The notes under the pieces are model-generated. The model was not told the origin of the DNA. It saw only the letters and a list, made by a program, of their open reading frames with translations, and did not search any database. Below are positions 58,456-64,000 of a DNA stretch of 64,000 nt, piece by piece. A program made the position numbers and the translations under genes. Within the stretch, counting starts at the first letter, position 1; each line of letters opens with the position of its first letter. The DNA comes from Bacteroidota bacterium. GTDB lineage: Bacteria; Bacteroidota; Ignavibacteria; Ignavibacteriales; Ignavibacteriaceae. The stretch is from assembly GCA_020161395.1 (NCBI GenBank), contig JAIUOE010000012.1, positions 1-64,000 on the forward strand, read 5' to 3'.

Positions 58456-58487
58456 TTGTTTTTTTATTCCTCTCCATTTTATTTTTG
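58456..58487 (+). promoter_or_regulatory. Bacteroidota-type promoter for the ATP-grasp gene
   Basis: TTG at 58456-58458 and TATTTTTG at 58480-58487 are separated by 21 nt. The untranslated leader to ATG 58562 would be about 70 nt. Confidence 0.5.
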
Positions 58488-58561
58488 ACAAAAGAATGCC
58501 ATAAATCTAGATTATTCCTTATCTTTTACTTTTTAATATCAAAAAATTAACAGGTAACCAG

Positions 58562-59773
58562 ATGTCTAACTTAAAGAAGAAAACAATCCTTTGTATCTCA
58601 AGCTTTTACAAAGGTTCCGACTTTTTGGTCGCTGCTCATGAAACCGGCTGGCATGTTATTTTTATCACTTCAAGAAGCCTCGAATATGAAAACTGGCCCA
58701 AAGAAAGCATCGATGAAATCTATTATATGCCCGACAACAACAAGGAGTGGCATCTTCCCGACCTCATTAAAGCGGTAAGCTATCTTGCACGGCATGTTGT
58801 TATCGACAGAATCGTCGCCCTCGACGATTTTGATGTTGAAAAGGCTGCCGCACTTCGGGAGCACCTCCGGGTCCCGGGTATGGGAGAAACTACCATGAGA
58901 TACTTCAGAGACAAATTTTCGATGCGGATGCTCGCACGCGAAAAAGGTGTGCTCGTCCCCGATTTCATCCATGTCCTCAACTACGATGAAATCAATAAAT
59001 TCATGGATTCCACAGAACCCCCCTTCATTATGAAACCCAGAATGCAGGCAGGCTCCATCGGCATGAAAAAACTCGAATCGAAGGCGCATGCCTGGGATGT
59101 TATTAATCAACTGGGTGACGAACAGTCAGGCTACCTGATGGAAAAATTCATCCCCGGAGATATCTATCATGTCGACACGATAATCCAGGATCATGAAATT
59201 AAATTTGCCATATGCAGTGTCTATGGTCTTCCGCCCCTCGAGGTCGCTCATCAGGGGAGGGTGTTCACAACCCGCACCGTACTCAGAGGCAGTGAAGACG
59301 AAGCAGCACTTCTAAAATTGAATGAAACTGTACTTAAAGCACTCGGCATGAAAACCGGGGTCAACCATACTGAATTCATCAAAGGAAAAGACGGGCATCT
59401 TTACTTCCTCGAGACCTCGGCAAGGGTTGGGGGTGCAAACATCGTTGAGCTCGTTCTGGCTGCAAGCGGCATCAATCTCTGGGCTGAATGGGCAAAACTT
59501 GAGACTCTGGATAAAGGACATAAGTACCGACTGCCAAAGTTGAAGAAACATTACGCAGCACTTCTGAATTCTCTCGCAAAACAGGAGTACCCCGACCTTC
59601 ATGCTTACAATGATCCTGAAGTAGTTTGGAGACTGAAAAAACAGTATCATGCCGGCCTCGTTATTTCGTCCCCCAAATATGACCGGATAACAAAACTCCT
59701 TGATGAATATGTGAAGAGATTCTATGTCGACTTCTTCCATTTTGTTCCGATGGGTGACAAGGCAGCGAACTGA
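58562..59773 (+). CDS. ATP-grasp family protein
   Basis: A 403-residue ATP-grasp ligase, related by motif to the carbamoyl-phosphate-synthase/biotin-carboxylase group. It has a preATP-grasp Rossmann domain (LCISSFYKGSDFLVAAHETG), DKFSMRMLAREKGVLVPDF, the Lys/ATP strand FIMKPRMQAGSIGMKKLESK, EKFIPGDIYHVDTIIQ, and the metal-binding YFLETSARVGGANIVELVL. It would join a carboxylate to an amine with ATP, but the substrate is not evident. The downstream lipoprotein gene begins 2 nt after its stop. Confidence 0.9.
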   Translation: MSNLKKKTILCISSFYKGSDFLVAAHETGWHVIFITSRSLEYENWPKESIDEIYYMPDNNKEWHLPDLIKAVSYLARHVVIDRIVALDDFDVEKAAALREHLRVPGMGETTMRYFRDKFSMRMLAREKGVLVPDFIHVLNYDEINKFMDSTEPPFIMKPRMQAGSIGMKKLESKAHAWDVINQLGDEQSGYLMEKFIPGDIYHVDTIIQDHEIKFAICSVYGLPPLEVAHQGRVFTTRTVLRGSEDEAALLKLNETVLKALGMKTGVNHTEFIKGKDGHLYFLETSARVGGANIVELVLAASGINLWAEWAKLETLDKGHKYRLPKLKKHYAALLNSLAKQEYPDLHAYNDPEVVWRLKKQYHAGLVISSPKYDRITKLLDEYVKRFYVDFFHFVPMGDKAAN

Positions 59774-59775
59774 CT

Positions 59776-60456
59776 ATGACGGATAAAATGAAATTGAATG
59801 CTCTGACATTTTCCATTCTGTTTTTCGTCTCACTCCTGACAGCAGGATGCCTGAATTATTCACAGGAGACACAACTGAACAGGGATGGCAGCGGGATGAT
59901 GAAACTGAGCTACTCCTTCCCCGCAGGCTCTCAACAGGGAAGAGAACTGTCGCAGCAACTTGACACTGCTGAAATCAGGAAAAGGATCCAGGATACCCTC
60001 TTCACAATAAATAAAATCTCAACCAAATCGGGAGAGGGAGAAGCCTGGACTGTTCAACTCGAAATCGGCTTCAAATCGGTAGAGGCGCTGAATAACACCC
60101 GTCTGTTTAACATGTTCGACATCTCATTTCAGGACGGGGCTCCGGGACAGAAAAAATTTCTTCAATATATTAAACCATCATCTGAAAGACCTGACCCCCG
60201 AATCGAATTCACAAGAACATTCATCTTTGAGTTCGATGGTGAGATCATCACTCACAATGCTCACAAGGTTGATGGAAGCAGATATATCTGGGAATTCAAG
60301 TTCAACGATATTGGTGATGGTAAATATATAGAAGCCACTTTCGCACCTCAGGAACCCAATTATATTGTCTTCTACATTCTTGGCGGTCTTGTTGTAGTTG
60401 TGGTTCTGGTATTCTTCCTGCTCAAAAGACGAAGAGTGAAACCAGCTTCAGAGTAG
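59776..60456 (+). CDS. Lipoprotein with C-terminal membrane helix
   Basis: A 226-residue predicted lipoprotein. Signal peptide with lipobox LLTAGC (Cys ~25). A beta-rich body (QLNRDGSGMMKLSYSFPAGS then AWTVQLEIGFKSVEALNN) resembles the LppM-like domain. A single hydrophobic helix near the end, IVFYILGGLVVVVVLVFFLL, is followed by KRRRVKP. It would be held by both lipid and helix. Function is unknown. The start may be ATG 59776 or the in-frame ATG at 59788 (MKLNAL). Confidence 0.78.
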   Translation: MTDKMKLNALTFSILFFVSLLTAGCLNYSQETQLNRDGSGMMKLSYSFPAGSQQGRELSQQLDTAEIRKRIQDTLFTINKISTKSGEGEAWTVQLEIGFKSVEALNNTRLFNMFDISFQDGAPGQKKFLQYIKPSSERPDPRIEFTRTFIFEFDGEIITHNAHKVDGSRYIWEFKFNDIGDGKYIEATFAPQEPNYIVFYILGGLVVVVVLVFFLLKRRRVKPASE

Positions 60457-60480
60457 TTTTTTTACCTGACTGTTTAAAAC

Positions 60481-60518
60481 AAAAAGAGGCTGCTTTTTCG
60501 GACAGCCTCTTTTTTTTG
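60481..60518. terminator. Bidirectional terminator
   Basis: AAAAAGAGGCTG (60481-60492) pairs with CAGCCTCTTTTT (60503-60514), with a further T run to ~60518. It lies between the lipoprotein gene and the convergent M48 protease gene. Confidence 0.9.
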
Positions 60519-60530
60519 AATTGTTTCGTC

Positions 60531-62339
60531 TTAGTAGGCCATGATTCCTGCAATTATTCCGTCGACTGCGTAGATGATTACTCCGTAGTCTTCGAATACG
60601 AGTTGCTGTTCAGAACCAAAATCGTCAACATAAGTAGCTTCACCGAGCAACTTGAGTGCATCCTGAAGGTCATCGTTTACGCTGAATGATTTACCGTTCA
60701 CTGTCAGTTTAAGAGTAGGATCGAAGGATACAACTCCTACAACTTTATTGTTGCTGTCGAAGTAGATGATAGCTGCAGGTGTATCGTATGACCAGATGTC
60801 GCCGTATTCATCTTTGCTCTTTGAAGCAGGGAGTTTCAGTTTGTTCAGTACATCACTCTGGCTCATTCCCATGTTCAGACCGGCAAGTGAAGGAGCATTC
60901 TTTGTGGCACCGGCTTTGAATTTGTTTTTAGGTCTGGTATCAGGTCTGTCGTCTTTCTTTGGAGCAGGATCTTTTTTCTTGTCTGCTGATGGAGCTTTTT
61001 TGCCTTCGAGTACATCAAGTTTCTCTTTAGCCTGTGAAGCATAGTAGCTGTCTTTGAACTTCTGGAGGAAGTTTTTCCAGGTGTTGATAGCTTCATTTTT
61101 CATCTGACCATAGGTGTAGGCGAGTCCCATGTTGTAGAGAGCTTCCGGTCTGGTCGGATCAGTAGTGTTCGCTGTCTTAAAGATATCTGCAGCTTCTTTA
61201 TATTTGTTCTGCTCGAGCTGGAGGAATCCTTTGGCAATCATCACATCGTATGATTTCTTGGATACTGATTCTGCTTTTGCGATAGCGTCGACTGCTGGCT
61301 TGTAGTTCTTGGTCAATGTGTTCAGAACTGCGAGGTTAACATACGCCTGGATGTAGTTTGGATCGATCTCAAGTGCTTTGGCAAGAGCCTTCTCAGCTTC
61401 TGCAAGTTCGGAATTCTTCAGATTGTACTCACCTCTTTTGGTATTTACAGTGAATATGTTGGTGAAGAAGTCAACTTTTGAAAGTGTTGTCGGGAGCAGC
61501 ACTTCAAGCTGGATTCCCTTCTGATTCAATTTCTGTGAAAGTACCGCAACTGCGAGGTTGTTGTAACCTTCCTTGAAGTTTGGATATGCAGAGATGAATT
61601 TATTGAAAGCAGTGATCGAGTTTTTATAATCGCCTGAATTAAGGTAGATCAAACCAAATTCGAAATTTCTTGCATATTCATAGTAGGTGGCGATGTGTTT
61701 GAATACTTCAACAACTCTTGCGGTAAAGTTGGGATGTGTAACATAACTCATTGTGTGAGGTGTGTACTCATATCCCTGGTTTGTCATGAAGTTGAACCAT
61801 TCAATTCCGCCCAATGGTGAGTATCCGGCTCTCATTGTGTAGAGAACTGCATACTTGTCTGCTTCGAATTCCATTTCACGGCTCAGTTTCAGGAACTGCT
61901 CTTCTGTGGCGTTGGGGTTTTTATTCAAAAATTCGTCACCTTTTGCAGGGTGTTTCATCAGAACATGTGCAAGCTCGTGGGCAAGAACAAATGCAAGCTG
62001 ATCAATGCTGTTTCCTACCGATTTGAACAATCCGGTGTGAACATAGATGCTGTCGTTGATGTAAGCAAAAGCGTTGATCTCTTCATTTTGAATCAGCTTA
62101 AACTTAATGATGCTGCTTCCGGTAAGTCCGGCTGCCTTGTTAAGAACTTTGGCAATCTCCTGAATTTTTTTTGCCTGCTCTGTTCCATAAACAGGTTTTC
62201 CATAATTTGCAATTACAATACTGTCGTGATTAATCTCGACCTGGTTTTTCTTCCTCTGTGCCGTCAAATCGGGGGATACAAAGGATGCGATTATAAGCAA
62301 AGCAAAAAGCGCTGCTACAAAGTTGAATGATGTTTTCAT
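60531..62339 (-). CDS. Exported M48-family metalloprotease with TPR repeats
   Basis: A 602-residue protein with a signal peptide (MKTSFNFVAALFALLIIASF). Residues ~40-200 form an M48 peptidase domain: zinc site HELAH at 121-125 in FVLAHELAHVLMKHP and a third ligand in REMEFEADKYAV. TPR repeats follow to ~450 (NSITAFNKFISAYPNFKEGY, EKALAKALEIDPNYIQAYVN, ALYNMGLAYTYG). A Lys/Asp/Pro-rich linker (SADKKKDPAPKKDDRPD) leads to a C-terminal domain with an SmpA-like look (AGLNMGMSQSDVLNKL). It resembles BepA-type envelope quality-control proteases. GGAG lies 10 nt before the ATG. Confidence 0.92.
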   Translation of the reverse strand: MKTSFNFVAALFALLIIASFVSPDLTAQRKKNQVEINHDSIVIANYGKPVYGTEQAKKIQEIAKVLNKAAGLTGSSIIKFKLIQNEEINAFAYINDSIYVHTGLFKSVGNSIDQLAFVLAHELAHVLMKHPAKGDEFLNKNPNATEEQFLKLSREMEFEADKYAVLYTMRAGYSPLGGIEWFNFMTNQGYEYTPHTMSYVTHPNFTARVVEVFKHIATYYEYARNFEFGLIYLNSGDYKNSITAFNKFISAYPNFKEGYNNLAVAVLSQKLNQKGIQLEVLLPTTLSKVDFFTNIFTVNTKRGEYNLKNSELAEAEKALAKALEIDPNYIQAYVNLAVLNTLTKNYKPAVDAIAKAESVSKKSYDVMIAKGFLQLEQNKYKEAADIFKTANTTDPTRPEALYNMGLAYTYGQMKNEAINTWKNFLQKFKDSYYASQAKEKLDVLEGKKAPSADKKKDPAPKKDDRPDTRPKNKFKAGATKNAPSLAGLNMGMSQSDVLNKLKLPASKSKDEYGDIWSYDTPAAIIYFDSNNKVVGVVSFDPTLKLTVNGKSFSVNDDLQDALKLLGEATYVDDFGSEQQLVFEDYGVIIYAVDGIIAGIMAY

Positions 62340-62521
62340 TGTGGTGTCTCCGGGTTATTAAATTTGAAATTGTTTAATATTTCTACTTACAGGGAAGAAA
62401 CATGTTCCGGGGTCGTTTCATCCGTGTGACAAACGGCATATTTGTGTGATGATCGTTATTTTTTTGATGTAAAGAAAGTGATGAGATTTTCGAGGTGCAA
62501 TTTAGGAAAAGAATCTGTAAA

Positions 62522-62552
62522 ACAAAAAAAAAGCGTCCGGGGGAGCGGACGC
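62522..62552 (-). terminator. Terminator after the 54-residue gene
   Basis: GCGTCCG (62533-62539) and CGGACGC (62546-62552) form a GC-rich stem. On the - strand a run of about ten T follows. Confidence 0.88.
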
Positions 62553-62562
62553 CTTTTAAAAC

Positions 62563-62727
62563 TTATTTTATGTCCGTTACTTTTGACATGTCGTCAAGTT
62601 TTACGAATTTCTCGTTAAACTTGAAGGAACCTTTGTCAGTCTTCACCGACTTGATCACCTTAACCGAGGTAAACGGATCTTTTTTCTTGCCTTTTGCTTT
62701 ATCGCCGAAGGATTGAACTTTTGCCAT
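62563..62727 (-). CDS. Small basic protein (54 residues), DUF4295-like
   Basis: An ATG at 62727 with GGAG 8 nt upstream opens a 54-codon frame starting MAKVQSFGDKAKGKKKDPFT, then SVKVIKSVKTDKGSFKF and NEKFVKLDDMSKVTDIK. The pattern KVIK-x-VK-x-x-KG-x-F-x-F resembles, from memory, the small DUF4295 proteins of Bacteroidota that sit near ribosomal genes, but I am not sure. A strong promoter and a strong terminator flank it, so it is very likely a real, highly expressed single-gene unit. Confidence 0.8.
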   Translation of the reverse strand: MAKVQSFGDKAKGKKKDPFTSVKVIKSVKTDKGSFKFNEKFVKLDDMSKVTDIK

Positions 62728-62753
62728 TTTTTATTCTCCAATTATCAAGACTA

Positions 62754-62784
62754 CAAAAATAAGGATATTCGCACGATTTGCAAA
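62754..62784 (-). promoter_or_regulatory. Consensus Bacteroidota-type promoter
   Basis: On the - strand TTTG (62784-62781), a 19-nt spacer and TATTTTTG (62761-62754) match the -33/-7 consensus exactly. It lies about 27 nt before the ATG of the 54-residue gene. Confidence 0.8.
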
Positions 62785-62953
62785 ATATTTTTTTTGGACC
62801 GTGTGAACTACATCAGAAAGGTTCGAATTGAACACGGATTATACTGATTCGGCGGATTCCACTGATTTCAAACTTCAAACTTCCCTGCTCTGCGTAGCTC
62901 CGTTAAATCTGCGTGTATCTGCGTCCCTCAAATTTTTCAAACTTCAAACCTCC
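62785..62953. repeat. Dispersed intergenic repeat-like stretch
   Basis: Low-complexity direct words (CGGATT...ACTGATT twice; CTGCGT three times; CAAACTTCAAAC twice) between the 54-residue gene and the caspase-like gene. No coding signal. Similar AAACTTCAAAC/GTTTGAAGT words occur near 718-760. Confidence 0.45.
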
Positions 62954-64000
62954 CTAATCACACACCTTTATGGGGAAATCATTCAAATATTCCCAACTGA
63001 CGGGGCGTTGGGGTGTAATGTTGTATTTCTGAGCCGTTTCCTTAACTTTTTTGTTTACAAACATATTCAGCTCCTTCACATTTATTACACCATCTTTCTC
63101 GAAGAAATCGGCGGCACATTTTAATCCTTCAATAAGAGAGTAGGTAAAAACCCCGTGCCCGAGGTCTTTTATCTCTTTTGCGGTTTGGTCCGCTTCGGAA
63201 GCAGCCATAATATACAAACCCCTGCTTTTAGAAAGATCGATAATGGCTTTTTCAGACTGTGCACCACGCATTGCAAAATTCTCGAGTGCCTGTCCTGACT
63301 GACATGCATCAATAAGTATCAACTGCTTCTGTGCTTTTATCTTCAGGGAATATTCCTTCATCTCTTTTCCCGAAAGTGCGAAGGGATTTCTGGCAGAAGG
63401 GTTGCCGTATATTTGCTGCACTTCATGAAGGATGAAATAAAACTCCTGCATGTTTCCTTCAGGGTCATCATCGGAGGCACCATGTCCCGAGAAATAAAAG
63501 ACAAATGTATCTTCGGGTTTTGCGTTTGCAACAATGCTGTCGAGAGCGGTTCTTACATTTTTAATCGTGGCGTCGGTATCATACAAGGTTTTTACAATTA
63601 CATTTTTAAAAATGTTGTTCTTGATTCCGGCGATTTCCCTGCTGATCAGTTCTGCATCAGCCCCTGCAAAATTCAGATTATATTTACTGTTCTCATATTT
63701 ATTCACACCTATTGCAAGGATGTAAAGATTTGACGACGGTTTTGGGGCATCGTATTTGATCAAAATTGTGTTCGATTTTCCCTCAAGCCTCCCCTTGCTA
63801 AAGGCACTTGCCTTGAAGATATTGTTCCCGACGGTCAGTTGTGCAGGAAACACTTCTTTTATCTTTGTGCCTGCTTTTGGTTTGTTGTCTTTGTAAAATT
63901 TGACATCAACAAGTTTGCCATTCTGATAAATCCGCAGTTCGTCTATTCCACCACCTTCATCGGAAATAGTGATATTTACTGCCTCTTCGGGGTTCTTCGA
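62954..64000 (-). CDS. Caspase-like (peptidase C14) protein, C-terminal part
   Basis: The frame is open to the right edge of the window, so the N-terminus is missing; ~348 residues are visible. A beta-sandwich-like stretch (GGGIDELRIYQNGKLVDV) precedes a caspase/metacaspase p20 domain: LYILAIGVNKYENSKYNLNF, catalytic His in FYFSGHGASDDDPEG, catalytic Cys in LILIDACQSGQALENF, and GVFTYSLIEGLKCAAD at the end. In Bacteroidota and Ignavibacteria such domains are often attached to WD40 or other repeats that would lie outside the window. GTG 63853 is only an internal codon. Confidence 0.9.
   Translation of the reverse strand, partial: SKNPEEAVNITISDEGGGIDELRIYQNGKLVDVKFYKDNKPKAGTKIKEVFPAQLTVGNNIFKASAFSKGRLEGKSNTILIKYDAPKPSSNLYILAIGVNKYENSKYNLNFAGADAELISREIAGIKNNIFKNVIVKTLYDTDATIKNVRTALDSIVANAKPEDTFVFYFSGHGASDDDPEGNMQEFYFILHEVQQIYGNPSARNPFALSGKEMKEYSLKIKAQKQLILIDACQSGQALENFAMRGAQSEKAIIDLSKSRGLYIMAASEADQTAKEIKDLGHGVFTYSLIEGLKCAADFFEKDGVINVKELNMFVNKKVKETAQKYNITPQRPVSWEYLNDFPIKVCD

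Overview
The window looks like a chromosomal segment from a member of the Ignavibacteria (Bacteroidota/Chlorobiota group). Three things point there: a type IX secretion sorting domain with the NFPNPFNP signature at the left edge, several promoters of the Bacteroidota form (TTTG or TTG, about 20 nt, then TAnnTTTG), and many secreted TPR, propeller and caspase-like proteins. This assignment is inference from sequence style; no 16S rRNA or tRNA gene was found.

Layout. 1-7.4 kb is core housekeeping on the + strand: end of a secreted protein, prs, rplY, pth, a K+-dependent membrane pyrophosphatase, then rpsF-ssb-rpsR-rplI. 7.4-9.9 kb (- strand) holds a PEGA/propeller lipoprotein and an MscS-type channel. 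10-15.5 kb (+) holds a class V aminotransferase, a TPR protein, clpX and a Bacteroidota 'asparagine synthetase B'-like protein. 15.7-16.16 kb is a 191-bp tandem repeat.

16.2-40.3 kb is a complete type I-B CRISPR-Cas locus on the - strand: cas6-cas8b-cas7-cas5-cas3-cas4-cas1-cas2, a 97-bp leader, and a very large array (223 repeats by hand count, 15 kb). Inside cas8b an in-frame ATG preceded by GGAGGA predicts a separately translated 132-residue Cas11b small subunit. The spacers include an exact duplicate, near duplicates, overlapping protospacers, and pairs that encode the same peptide with diverged codons. This suggests repeated sampling of related phage or plasmid families.

40.5-64 kb is mixed: a DUF4143 ATPase, radA-sirtuin, a hybrid kinase with a degenerate receiver, a DUF4097 lipoprotein, a HEPN/nucleotidyltransferase pair with a remnant of a second pair, ribosomal protein bTHX, trhO and a TonB-family protein (both appear to use rare start codons), pdxB, a STAS/anti-sigma kinase pair, a TlpA thioredoxin, a D-2-hydroxyacid dehydrogenase, a large protein with a sigma-region-4-like helix-turn-helix, pepT, an ATP-grasp enzyme, an M48 protease, a 54-residue small protein and a caspase-like protein cut by the right edge.
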